NCBI GenBank assembly: GCA_021647465.1
Contig: JAKIUQ010000014.1
Span: 1 to 64,000, forward strand
Length of the DNA stretch: 64,000 nucleotides
Source of the DNA: Emcibacter sp.
Lineage (GTDB): Bacteria; Pseudomonadota; Alphaproteobacteria; Sphingomonadales; Emcibacteraceae
Direction: 5' to 3'
Part shown: positions 25,668 to 34,597 of the stretch, piece after piece
How positions within the stretch are numbered: the first letter of the stretch is position 1
Layout: the number at the start of each line of letters is the position of its first letter
Position numbers and translations under genes: made by a program
Notes under the pieces: model-generated
Database searches by the model: none
Told to the model about the DNA's origin: nothing
Seen by the model: only the letters and a program-made list of their open reading frames with translations

Positions 25668-26441
25668 TTAATCCATCATCCGGTGAAACTCTAACGTCTT
25701 ATGGTCTGACAAGGACGGCTGAAATATATAACCGCCCAAATCGAAATTTTTCAATTGTTCCACATCTTTTATGCGGTTCTGGATGATATATCGGGTCATC
25801 ATACCGCGCGCTTTCTTGGCAAACATGCTGAGGATACGGGCATGCCCCTCTTTCACTTCCTTAAAGACCGGGGTGATAACCTGCCCCTCAAGTTTTGTCT
25901 CGTCAAGGGCCTTAAAATATTCCCGGGAAGCGCAATTGACCAATATATCTGTCTCTTGTTCTTTCATGATCCGATTAAGTTCATGGGTCAGTTGATCCCC
26001 CCAGAAATCATAGAGCGTCCGGCCCCGGTCTGTGGGGATCTTTTTGCCCATCTCCAACCGGTAGGGCTGCATTAAATCAAGGGGCCTCAACAAACCATAA
26101 AGACCCGATAAAATGCGGTAATGATCTTGGGCATAGTCAAGATCATCCTCGCTTAATGTATCTGCCTGCAAGCCCACATACGTATCCCCGGTGAAGGCGA
26201 AGGCCGCCTGCCGGGCATTGGCCGGGGTAAAAGGCGTCGCAAAGGCGCGGTAACGATTATAATTCAAATCTGCCAGTTTATCGCTGATCTTCATCAATTT
26301 CGCAAGCTCGGGCCTTGTCAGCTTTTTAGCCGCCGCAATCAATTCTTCACTATCCTCAAGAAAGGCCGGAATCGACCAGCCAGAGCGAGTGACATCTTCT
26401 GAAAAATCAAGTTTTTTAGCAGGTGACGTGACAATCAGCAT
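25668..26441 (-). CDS. yaaA: Peroxide stress protein YaaA (DUF328/UPF0246)
   Basis: A 257-residue cytosolic protein. Family signatures: MLIVTSPAKKLDF at the start, FTGDTYVGLQADTL, LSGLYGLLRPLDLMQPYRLEMG and VNCASREYFKALD. In E. coli YaaA lowers free intracellular iron under hydrogen peroxide stress and binds DNA. It is first in a two-gene unit with the TauE-type transporter. Confidence 0.93.
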   Translation of the reverse strand: MLIVTSPAKKLDFSEDVTRSGWSIPAFLEDSEELIAAAKKLTRPELAKLMKISDKLADLNYNRYRAFATPFTPANARQAAFAFTGDTYVGLQADTLSEDDLDYAQDHYRILSGLYGLLRPLDLMQPYRLEMGKKIPTDRGRTLYDFWGDQLTHELNRIMKEQETDILVNCASREYFKALDETKLEGQVITPVFKEVKEGHARILSMFAKKARGMMTRYIIQNRIKDVEQLKNFDLGGYIFQPSLSDHKTLEFHRMMD

Positions 26442-26558
26442 ATATAATTTCCTATGTTGGAATCAGAATCCAGTTTTGATGAATAACGATCACCATAGCA
26501 AGCCTGCCCCTTGAATGACAACCCGCTAATTCATACATTAAGAAATCCATGCGCGCTA

Positions 26559-26580
26559 TTGACAGGGCCGTCCTTTAGGC
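26559..26580 (+). promoter_or_regulatory. TTGACA box and inverted repeat upstream of the MATE gene
   Basis: TTGACA at 26559-26564 is followed directly by GGGCC (26565-26569) and GGCCC (26577-26581), a 5-bp inverted repeat around 7-8 nt. No clear -10 follows. The position indicates that coding starts downstream of it, supporting the later TTG start of the MATE gene. Confidence 0.3.
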
Positions 26581-26625
26581 CCATCTATTCTATTGGTTCA
26601 TATTATTCAAGGAAACCGCCGCCGC

Positions 26626-28002
26626 TTGCCTCATTCCAATTTGAAAAAAAACCCCAGCGTTGACCTCACCCAAGGTGCGATTCACAAACATCTGATCCGC
26701 ATGGCTCTGCCGATGATGATTGGTATTGCCGCCTCCATGGGGTTTATTTTGGCGGATACATTCTTTATTGGCATGCTCGGACCGGATGAACTGGCCGCCA
26801 TTGGATTTGTCGGGCCCATCGCCATGGTCATTGTCGCCGCCTCTATCGGGCTTGGCGCGGGAACATCATCGGTTCTGGCCCGCGCCGTTGGCAGCGGTGA
26901 TCAACAGGCCATGGTCAAGCTGGCCACCAACAGCTTTATCCTTGCGGTACTTATATCCCTGGCCTTCACCCTGATCGGTTTATTAACGATCGACCCCCTG
27001 TTCACCATGATGGGGGCTGATGAAAATACCTTGCCGCTCATTCGGGACTATATGCTTATCTGGTATTGGTCGCCCCTGTTCATCATTATTCCGATGGTGG
27101 CCATGGGGGTCATACGGGCCATGGGGGATACGTCCCTGCAAGGCAAGATAATGATCTTGGCCGCGCTGGCCAACGTGATTCTTGACCCTATCATGATTTT
27201 TGGCCTTTTTGGTTTTCCCCGTTTGGAGCTGGCCGGGGCCGCCTATGCCACCTTAATCACCAGAGCAGGAAGCTTTATTGCCGTCATGTATTATCTGACC
27301 TTTCGCTTTCATGTGATTAATTTCAATGCCGAGGTTTTAAAAAGTTTCAAGACATCCATATCCAAAATCATGCATGTGGGCATTCCCGCCATGGGCACCA
27401 ATATGATTATCCCCATAGCTGGCGGGGCGGTCATCGCCGTCATCGCCACATTCGGGAATGAGGCCGTCGCCGGCACCAATGTGGCCATGCGGATTGAGGC
27501 CGTCTTTATTATCGTCTTCTATGCCCTGTCCGCTGTCATTGGGCCTTTTGTCGGACAAAATCTTGGGGCGGGAAAACATGACAGAGTTGAAAAGGCCCTG
27601 CAGCAATGCGCCTTATTTGCCCTTATTTGGGGGATATTTCTGGCGGCGGCCATTGCCGTCATTGCCCCGGCCATAACCCGGCAGTTCAGCGACATCATTG
27701 CCATACAGGATTACGCTAATGATTACCTGTATATCATGCCAGTTTCATATGGGGCTTATGGTTTCGTGATGATCGCCAATGCCACTTTTAACGGCATCGG
27801 GCATCCTGTTCCCGGCGTGATCGTTTCCAGCTTAAGAGTCGCCTTATTCCAATTTCCTTTGGTGTTGGTTGCGGCCTTTATCTTTGATGACATGCAATAT
27901 GTTTATGCGGCCTCCAGTTTTTCCAATCTGCTGGCCGGGATCATTGCCTATATCTGGGTCATGCGGTCTGTTCGGGATATGGCCGTAAAGGCCCCGTCTT
28001 AA
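26626..28002 (+). CDS. MATE family efflux transporter
   Basis: A roughly 458-residue transporter with twelve hydrophobic segments in two similar halves (LIRMALPMMIGIAASMGFILADTFFIGMLG; the second half starts near ISKIMHVGIPAMGTN). It exports drugs or metabolites against Na+ or H+. No ATG precedes the conserved region. I prefer the TTG at 26626 (AAGGA 12 nt upstream) to a TTG at 26593, which falls in the promoter region. The gene ends 4 nt inside the convergent YbiB gene. Confidence 0.87.
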   Translation: MPHSNLKKNPSVDLTQGAIHKHLIRMALPMMIGIAASMGFILADTFFIGMLGPDELAAIGFVGPIAMVIVAASIGLGAGTSSVLARAVGSGDQQAMVKLATNSFILAVLISLAFTLIGLLTIDPLFTMMGADENTLPLIRDYMLIWYWSPLFIIIPMVAMGVIRAMGDTSLQGKIMILAALANVILDPIMIFGLFGFPRLELAGAAYATLITRAGSFIAVMYYLTFRFHVINFNAEVLKSFKTSISKIMHVGIPAMGTNMIIPIAGGAVIAVIATFGNEAVAGTNVAMRIEAVFIIVFYALSAVIGPFVGQNLGAGKHDRVEKALQQCALFALIWGIFLAAAIAVIAPAITRQFSDIIAIQDYANDYLYIMPVSYGAYGFVMIANATFNGIGHPVPGVIVSSLRVALFQFPLVLVAAFIFDDMQYVYAASSFSNLLAGIIAYIWVMRSVRDMAVKAPS

Positions 28003-28985
28003 ATCTTATCAAGATGATTTTGCCAATATGACCTGCCCATATCTTCCGCCGCATCCACTGTTGCCGCGCGGCCTGTCAGATATAAGGCCTGCGCCGCCGT
28101 GCCGGTGATCATGGACGCGGCATATTCATCGCGCAGTTTTCCTTGCCAGACGGCGGCAAGATATTCTGCTGTTACGGGATAATCCTGCTTCCCTTTAAGC
28201 CGGGCATCCGGCGGCCAATTGGTGACTTCTTCCCGTTTTTCCTTGATTTGATACAGCTTGATGGATTTCTGGATATTGCGTTCAGCCTCGCCGCCGCCGC
28301 CTTTGATGACGCCAAGGCCGGGCTGATCCAGCAAATTCCCCGCCGCAATATTCAAGGCAATATAGGCGGGATGAAATATCCCCAGAAATATCAATTTTGC
28401 CCCCAATGGGTTGATCAGCTTCACCGCCGTGTTCACAATGGATCGTACCCCCAAAACCGACCTTATTTCCAATGTTTCCTGCAATTTTGGACAAAAGCTT
28501 CGCAGCGGCAGATAGCTGAAATTATCTACCTCTAATTTTTTCCGGGCCTCTGCCAGCGAAGATACGGGCGCTTCCCCCACGGCCCAGAGACAGTCTTCTG
28601 TGGGCAAGCCATTTTCCAGATGACTGTTGAAACCATGCATGAAAACCTTAAGGCCATTTTCTGCCAATAATTTTGCAGACAGCAAAAACCATGGCAATCG
28701 CCGGCTTTTACCCGATGCATAGCTGGGCCAATCTATAAATTCATTAGGGCTTTTGTTGGCATCAAAGCTGATATAATCCCGAATAGCCGCGATAATTCCG
28801 GCCAGTTCCTCCGGGCTTTCGCTGCGGTATCTGAGCAGTAATAACAACGCTCCGACCTGCATATCTGCCATCTCGCCTGACAATAGGCCGCTGAAAGCAA
28901 AATGCGCTTCTTCTTGCGTTAAATGGCGGGATTTCGTCGGTCCCCGGCCCAATATTCTTATATATTCTGCATAAGGATCGGTCAT
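27999..28985 (-). CDS. YbiB/TrpD2-family glycosyl transferase-like protein
   Basis: A 328-residue protein of the anthranilate phosphoribosyltransferase fold (Glycos_trans_3N at the N-terminus, LTQEEAHFAFSGLLSGEMADMQVGALLLLLRYRSESPEE). It lacks the TrpD GTGGD phosphoribosyl-binding motif, as expected for YbiB/TrpD2, a nucleic-acid-binding relative. YbiB is SOS-regulated in E. coli; a palindrome GGTAAA-N5-TTTACC at 29006-29022 lies upstream of this gene, but it is not a LexA box. Confidence 0.85.
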   Translation of the reverse strand: MTDPYAEYIRILGRGPTKSRHLTQEEAHFAFSGLLSGEMADMQVGALLLLLRYRSESPEELAGIIAAIRDYISFDANKSPNEFIDWPSYASGKSRRLPWFLLSAKLLAENGLKVFMHGFNSHLENGLPTEDCLWAVGEAPVSSLAEARKKLEVDNFSYLPLRSFCPKLQETLEIRSVLGVRSIVNTAVKLINPLGAKLIFLGIFHPAYIALNIAAGNLLDQPGLGVIKGGGGEAERNIQKSIKLYQIKEKREEVTNWPPDARLKGKQDYPVTAEYLAAVWQGKLRDEYAASMITGTAAQALYLTGRAATVDAAEDMGRSYWQNHLDKI

Positions 28986-29005
28986 TCATAGCCTTTTAAT
29001 TATTC

Positions 29006-29022
29006 GGTAAAACAAGTTTACC
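29006..29022. repeat. 6-bp inverted repeat upstream of the YbiB gene
   Basis: GGTAAA and TTTACC separated by 5 nt, 20 nt upstream of the YbiB start. It could be an operator. Confidence 0.3.
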
Positions 29023-29052
29023 ATGGCGCGGCAACGCAAAGGAATAGAAATT

Positions 29053-30822
29053 CTAGGTTAAATCATGTGAACTATGCGAGCGCAGGGTGATTTTTGCCTC
29101 AAAGCCCTGCCCCACTTCACTATAAAAGGACATGGCTCCGCCCATGGATCTTATTTGCTGCGACGCCAGAAATAAGGATAGGCCCAATCCCCCATTCACG
29201 GACGTCAACCCGCTGCCCATTTTCTCAAAAGGATGCCCAATGAGGGCAAGGCTGCCTAGAGGAACGCCCGGGCCATTATCGCGGACAAACAGAGAAATTC
29301 TCCCCTCCTGTTCCGTCGCACCGATCTTGACCTCACATCCCCTGGAACAATGGGTGACCACATTTTCGATAACAGACTTCATAACGAACGACAATATAGC
29401 CTGATCAATTTCAACAGATAGCGCGGGATCAATATCATCGATAATCAGACGATGGCCGCCGTCCGCCAATTGTTCGGCCCAGACATCTTTCATCTGATCT
29501 ATATAGTCCAGAATTTTGATATGGGAGAGGCTTGAAAACTCTTTTGTTGGCTCCTTGCTGGCGACGTCAATAAGCCTGTTGACATCCTTTAATAATTGAC
29601 GTCCCGCAGAATTAATATCTTCGGCATAACCTTCATTTTCAGTTTTGGTTAATTGTATTTTCAAAAGATCGCTAAAGCCAATAACCGCATTCAAAGGCGT
29701 TCTTAATTCATGGGATATATTTCTTATGAAAGCCTCTTTGGCTTCTTCGGCTATACGGGAGGCGGCAACGCGGTCTTCCAGCGCATGAATCAATTGTTCC
29801 TGTAATGACATGTCACGGATTACCGCAATCCCAAGGTTATTTCCATCGGACTTATATTGTCCCAATGTTATAGAGACCTTCACCTTCTCCCCTGTTTTGG
29901 TCATCATGTAAACCATACGGGCATCCGACATTGCGCGCGCTTCTGTATGATTAAAATCATTGACAAAACGCCTTACCATCTCTTCATGGTTTTTTCTTTC
30001 CGGGCCTTCCAGCAAAACAGAGATATTCATTTTTAAAAGGCTCTTTTCACGCCAGCCAAACATTTTTGCCGCCGCTTCATTGGCAATCTGGATATTACCC
30101 TCGGCATCGACAACCAACAGGGGGTCAGGCAACGACCTGATAACCGTTTGCATAAAGTTTTTTTGTTCTTTGATGACGTCATGACTTTCATGAATATTTT
30201 TCTCCATAGGCCGAAAAATTAAGAAAGCCGTGATCGAAATTGCCCCGACAAGGAGTATAAGCGTTAATATTTTGGACAGCCTTAACAGTTCGGATATATC
30301 GCGGGCCTTCACGGCATACGCGCCAACAATCAGATTTAAATTTACCAGCAAGGGGCCCGCAAACTGATTAATATTTTTATATGCTGTTTCTCGAACATCG
30401 CTATCCGGGGACATTATATTATCAACAGATTTCAGGAAAATATCCATTTGATCTTCTAATATCCTGGTATTGATTCCGGCTCTTGTGACGATGTCATCAT
30501 CAAGCGGCACAAGTTCCATTTCATCAAGCTTCCCCGATTTTAACCCGATGAATGAACGCCGGAAAAGATTTTTCGTATGGCGCAAATCATCCCGCAATGA
30601 GGAGAGTCTGGGGGCACCGCAGGCCTCAAAATCACATAGTTTCAACTGATTGGAAATACTAATTATTTCTTGCGAAAGTTTACGCTGTCCCCCGGCCACA
30701 TCAATAGTCTGCACAAATTTAGTGTGCGATTCTCCATTAATATTCACAAAGACGAATATCGCCGTCAGAAGAATGCCCAAAATGATGAAACTCAAAAAAT
30801 ACTTAACGCGATTATCTAACAT
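29053..30822 (-). CDS. PilJ-PAS sensor histidine kinase
   Basis: A 589-592 residue membrane kinase. Two membrane helices (about 12-30 and 187-207) flank a periplasmic PilJ-type domain with the AGGQRKLSQEI signature (46-56). A PAS domain follows (about 225-340), then HisKA with the phospho-acceptor H374 (ISHELRTPLNAVIGFSD) and an HATPase domain with VRDNGPGVPL and GGLGLSLFLA. Numbering is from the ATG at 30831; ATG 30822 is equally possible. No response regulator lies beside it, so it is an orphan kinase here. The signal is unknown. Confidence 0.88.
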   Translation of the reverse strand: MLDNRVKYFLSFIILGILLTAIFVFVNINGESHTKFVQTIDVAGGQRKLSQEIISISNQLKLCDFEACGAPRLSSLRDDLRHTKNLFRRSFIGLKSGKLDEMELVPLDDDIVTRAGINTRILEDQMDIFLKSVDNIMSPDSDVRETAYKNINQFAGPLLVNLNLIVGAYAVKARDISELLRLSKILTLILLVGAISITAFLIFRPMEKNIHESHDVIKEQKNFMQTVIRSLPDPLLVVDAEGNIQIANEAAAKMFGWREKSLLKMNISVLLEGPERKNHEEMVRRFVNDFNHTEARAMSDARMVYMMTKTGEKVKVSITLGQYKSDGNNLGIAVIRDMSLQEQLIHALEDRVAASRIAEEAKEAFIRNISHELRTPLNAVIGFSDLLKIQLTKTENEGYAEDINSAGRQLLKDVNRLIDVASKEPTKEFSSLSHIKILDYIDQMKDVWAEQLADGGHRLIIDDIDPALSVEIDQAILSFVMKSVIENVVTHCSRGCEVKIGATEQEGRISLFVRDNGPGVPLGSLALIGHPFEKMGSGLTSVNGGLGLSLFLASQQIRSMGGAMSFYSEVGQGFEAKITLRSHSSHDLT

Positions 30823-30831
30823 TTGAAACAT

Positions 30832-31319
30832 CTACTTTTAAAAAGGCGACTATCCGGCCAAAAAAATAACCCACGTGGATTCTGGGTGCTGGGCCAAAGG
30901 TAATGTTTGAACAGTATCATAAAATGATCTTTAAACAATATAAATTACTTGCCCGCATACAAGGGTTTGCAGATATTGCGTGGCAGCATAATGCATGTTA
31001 TAATATGATTTGTTATATCGCCGAAAAGTGACCTGCTTTTTCAACAGATAAAAATTTAATTAATCAATTTATAACTATTGTATTTTAGTATTTAAGCTAA
31101 CATACAAAAGATGTCCTTTATATTGCGATAAACGCAAATAATGGGGAGGGAAGCTGCGTAAACCGCTGACTTCCTATGACAATTCTTGATACAGTGAGTT
31201 TGCGGCGCTTCCCTTCTGAGCTATGCCAGAACAGAATACGGGCCGCCTGAAGACCATCTGAAAAAGTCCTGATCTGAACTGACATATATTCAAAACCTTA
31301 TTAACCGAGGAGTTGTCCT
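30832..31319 (+). promoter_or_regulatory. 488-bp regulatory region and structured leader of prkA
   Basis: No gene is visible. The region holds a perfect TATAAT at 31009-31014 without a matching -35, a small palindrome TTGCG-ATAAA-CGCAA at 31123-31137, and a long imperfect inverted repeat at 31148-31163/31198-31213 (13 of 16 positions). AGGAG at 31308-31312 precedes the prkA ATG. The length suggests a stress-controlled promoter and structured leader. I found no convincing sigma-54 or EcfG motif. Confidence 0.5.
31148..31213 (+). repeat. Long inverted repeat in the prkA leader
   Basis: GGGAAGCTGCGTAAAC (31148-31163) pairs with GTTTGCGGCGCTTCCC (31198-31213) at 13 of 16 positions (14 with a G-U), across a 34-nt loop. 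No T-run follows, so it is not an ordinary terminator. Confidence 0.5.
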
Positions 31320-33266
31320 ATGTCCGCCGCAGAAAATATTTTTGATCTCTATTCCAGCCAATATGATGCCCAGAAAGAATCCGAGCTGTCTTTGAGAGAA
31401 TATCTCAAAGGATGCCGCGAAGACCCCACCATGTATTCCTCTGCCGCCGAGCGCATGATCCAGGCCATTGGTGAGCCGGAAATGTTTGATACATCCCGCG
31501 ATGAACGCTTTGGGCGCATATTTATGAACCGAACCATAAAACGCTATAACGGCTTTGAAGAATTTTACGGCATGGAAGAAACCATTGAACGTATGGTCGG
31601 TTTTTTCAAACATGCCTCGCAAGGGCTGGAAGAAAGAAAACAGGTTCTTTATCTCCTTGGCCCGGTCGGCGGCGGAAAATCATCTTTGGCGGAACAACTC
31701 AAAGCCCTTATGGAGAAAGAACCCATCTATGTCTTGAAAGCCGGCGATCATATCAGCCCCATTTTTGAATCACCGCTCGGTTTGTTTAATCCGGATAGCA
31801 TGAGTGATATTCTACAGGATAAATATGGCATTGCCCCCCATCGGCTGACGGGATTAATGTCGCCCTGGGCCTTAAAAAGACTGGATGAATTTGGCGGGGA
31901 TATCTCCAAATTCAGTGTCGTGAAGATGCATCCCTCCAAACTGCGGCAAATATGTATTGCCAAAACAGAACCCGGTGATGAGAATAATCAGGATATTTCA
32001 ACGCTTGTCGGTAAAGTGGATATCCGCAAGCTTGAATATTTCTCCCAGAATGACACCGATGCCTATTCCTATAGCGGCGGTCTGAATACCGCGACTCAGG
32101 GCATTCTGGAATTTGTCGAGATGTTTAAAGCCCCCATAAAAATGCTGCACCCCTTATTAACCGCGACTCAGGAAGGCAATTATATCGGCACGGAAAATAT
32201 GGGCGCCATTCCTTTTCAGGGCGTCATTCTTGCCCATTCAAACGAGTCCGAATGGCAGACCTTTAAAAATAACAGAAACAACGAGGCCTTCATCGACCGC
32301 GTCTATGTCATCAAGGTGCCCTATTGCCTGCGCGCCGACGAAGAAGGACATATCTACGAAAAACTGCTCAAAACATCGGAACTGGATAAAACCCACTGCG
32401 CCCCCGGCACATTGGATATGATGGCACGTTTTAGTATTCTAACGCGGCTGAAAGAGCATGAAAACTCCAATCTTTATTCCAAGATGCGGGTCTATAACGG
32501 GGAAAATCTTAAAGATGTAGACCCCAGAGCCAAGCCCATGCAGGAATATAAAGATGCCGCAGGTGTCAATGAAGGCATGAGCGGAATATCCACGCGTTTT
32601 GCCTTTAAAATCCTCGCCGAGACCTTCAATTATGACAGCTTTGAAGTGGCCGCCGACCCCGTTCATCTGATGTATGTTCTGGAACAGGCCCTCCTGCGGG
32701 AGCAATTGCCGGAAGAGACGGAAAAGAAATATCTGAATTTCATCAAGGGGGATCTCGCGCCCCGTTATGCGGAATTCATCGGCAATGAAATACAAAAGGC
32801 TTACCTTGAATCTTATGGTGACTTTGGCCAGAATCTCTTTGATCGTTATATTTCCTATGCGGATTCATGGATCGAAGGTCATGACTTTAAAGACCCTGAT
32901 ACAGGGCAGTTGCTGGATGCTAAGGTTTTGGATCAGGAATTGTCACAGATTGAAAAACCGGCGGGCATTTCAAATCCAAAGGATTTCCGGAACGAAGTGG
33001 TCAAATTTGCCCTGCGCGCACGGGCCAATAACGCGGGCAATAATCCAAAATGGACCTCCTATGAAAAATTGCGTCAAGTGATCGAAAAACGCATGTTCAG
33101 CAGCGTGGAAGACCTGCTGCCGATCATTAGTTTTGGGTCCAAAAAGGATAAAAACACCGAAAGCAAACATCATGACTTCGTCTCTCGCCTGACCGAACGC
33201 GGCTATAGCGAGCGGCAGGTTCACAGGCTCGTTGAATGGTATATGCGCGTCAATAAAGCCGGCTAG
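31320..33266 (+). CDS. prkA: PrkA/YeaG family serine protein kinase
   Basis: A 648-residue AAA+-type protein kinase/ATPase. The N-terminal AAA domain has the Walker A GPVGGGKS at residues 114-121; the C-terminal half carries the eukaryotic-like kinase-related region of the family. In enterobacteria YeaG-YeaH acts in nitrogen starvation and stationary-phase stress; in Bacillus PrkA affects sporulation. First gene of a prkA-yeaH-spoVR operon; AGGAG precedes the start and the next gene begins 12 nt later. Confidence 0.95.
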   Translation: MSAAENIFDLYSSQYDAQKESELSLREYLKGCREDPTMYSSAAERMIQAIGEPEMFDTSRDERFGRIFMNRTIKRYNGFEEFYGMEETIERMVGFFKHASQGLEERKQVLYLLGPVGGGKSSLAEQLKALMEKEPIYVLKAGDHISPIFESPLGLFNPDSMSDILQDKYGIAPHRLTGLMSPWALKRLDEFGGDISKFSVVKMHPSKLRQICIAKTEPGDENNQDISTLVGKVDIRKLEYFSQNDTDAYSYSGGLNTATQGILEFVEMFKAPIKMLHPLLTATQEGNYIGTENMGAIPFQGVILAHSNESEWQTFKNNRNNEAFIDRVYVIKVPYCLRADEEGHIYEKLLKTSELDKTHCAPGTLDMMARFSILTRLKEHENSNLYSKMRVYNGENLKDVDPRAKPMQEYKDAAGVNEGMSGISTRFAFKILAETFNYDSFEVAADPVHLMYVLEQALLREQLPEETEKKYLNFIKGDLAPRYAEFIGNEIQKAYLESYGDFGQNLFDRYISYADSWIEGHDFKDPDTGQLLDAKVLDQELSQIEKPAGISNPKDFRNEVVKFALRARANNAGNNPKWTSYEKLRQVIEKRMFSSVEDLLPIISFGSKKDKNTESKHHDFVSRLTERGYSERQVHRLVEWYMRVNKAG

Positions 33267-33277
33267 GAGTAATTTCT

Positions 33278-34597
33278 ATGATGCATATAATCGACAGAAG
33301 GCTAAACCCGAAAGGTAAAAGCCTGTCCAATCGTCAACGCTTCCTTAATCGTGCCCGAACGCAGATCAGAAAAGCGGTCAATGACGCCATCACAAATCGT
33401 AAAATCAGCAACACCGATGGCGGCGAACGGATAAAAATACCTTCTGACGGATTATATGAGCCGCGATTTACGGGCGACGCGCAAAAAGGCATTCACGACA
33501 GGGTCATGCCCGGCAACAAAGACTTCATGCCCGGCGATAAAATCAACCGGCCCCCTTCGGGTGGTCAGGGCCAGGGAGGCCATGATGCCAGCGAAGACGG
33601 TGAAGGCGAAGATGGCTTTCAATTTACCCTGACCCGTGATGAATTTCTGGATATCTTCTTTGAAAATATGGCCCTTCCTGATTTCATCAAAAAATCTATC
33701 AAAGAAGAGGTCACCCATGAATATAGCCGCGCCGGATACAAACGGCAGGGCTCGCCCAGTAACCTCAACCTGAAGCTTACCATGCGCAATAGCCTTGCGC
33801 GCCGTTTGTGCCTGCGCCGTCCCCGCACCGAAGAAATAATGGAGCTGGAAGAAAAAATTACCGCTTTGCGCAACAAAAAAACGCATACGATCAAAGAACA
33901 AAATAAAATCATCGCCCTGCTTGAAGAATTGGAAGTTAAAAAAAGGCGCCGCAAAATAGTGCCCTATATCGATCCTTTGGACGTGCGCTATACTAGTTTT
34001 ACCGAAATAGAAAAGCCCAATACCCATGCCGTCATGTTCTGCCTGATGGATGTCTCAGGCTCTATGGGGGAAACCCACAAGGAACTGGCCAAACGTTTTT
34101 TCATGCTGCTGCATCTGTTTCTGGTGCGGCAATATACCAAAGTTGACGTGATTTTCATTCGCCATACCCATCTTGCCAGCGAGGTGGATGAGGAAACTTT
34201 TTTCCATTCGCGGGAGACGGGCGGCACCATCGTTTCCACCGCGCTCGAAGAAATGCAAAAGATTATCAAAGACCGTTACCCGCCGGAAGACTGGAATATT
34301 TATGCCGCTCAGGCCTCTGACGGTGACAATCTGAACAGTGACAATGCCCATTGCCAGCAACTTTTAACCCAAGATATTTTGCCCATGTGTCAATATTTTG
34401 CCTATGTGGAAGTATGGGACAGCCATGAAGCCGAAATGTTCCCCGGCGAGGGCAATGCCACCCGCCTGTGGCAGGCCTATGAAGAACTCAAACTGTCCCA
34501 CCAGAATTTTGCCCTGAAAAAAGTGACCCGGCCTGAGGATATATTCCCGGTTCTCCATGATCTTTTTGCCAAGAATAAAAAAAGCGAGGTCGCCTGA
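33278..34597 (+). CDS. yeaH: YeaH/YhbH family protein (DUF444)
   Basis: A 439-residue protein with a von Willebrand A-like domain. A MIDAS-type metal motif DVSGSMGE lies at residues 258-265. The N-terminus begins with the family block IDRRLNPKGKSLSNRQRFLNR, and a charged helix (about 185-225) precedes the VWA part. It is the obligate operon partner of PrkA; the two interact functionally in E. coli stress response. The stop abuts the spoVR start directly. Confidence 0.94.
   Translation: MMHIIDRRLNPKGKSLSNRQRFLNRARTQIRKAVNDAITNRKISNTDGGERIKIPSDGLYEPRFTGDAQKGIHDRVMPGNKDFMPGDKINRPPSGGQGQGGHDASEDGEGEDGFQFTLTRDEFLDIFFENMALPDFIKKSIKEEVTHEYSRAGYKRQGSPSNLNLKLTMRNSLARRLCLRRPRTEEIMELEEKITALRNKKTHTIKEQNKIIALLEELEVKKRRRKIVPYIDPLDVRYTSFTEIEKPNTHAVMFCLMDVSGSMGETHKELAKRFFMLLHLFLVRQYTKVDVIFIRHTHLASEVDEETFFHSRETGGTIVSTALEEMQKIIKDRYPPEDWNIYAAQASDGDNLNSDNAHCQQLLTQDILPMCQYFAYVEVWDSHEAEMFPGEGNATRLWQAYEELKLSHQNFALKKVTRPEDIFPVLHDLFAKNKKSEVA

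Noticed and set aside
30971..31005. A sigma-54 promoter upstream of prkA
   Set aside because: The only TGGCA-like box has 9, not 10, bases between GG and GC.
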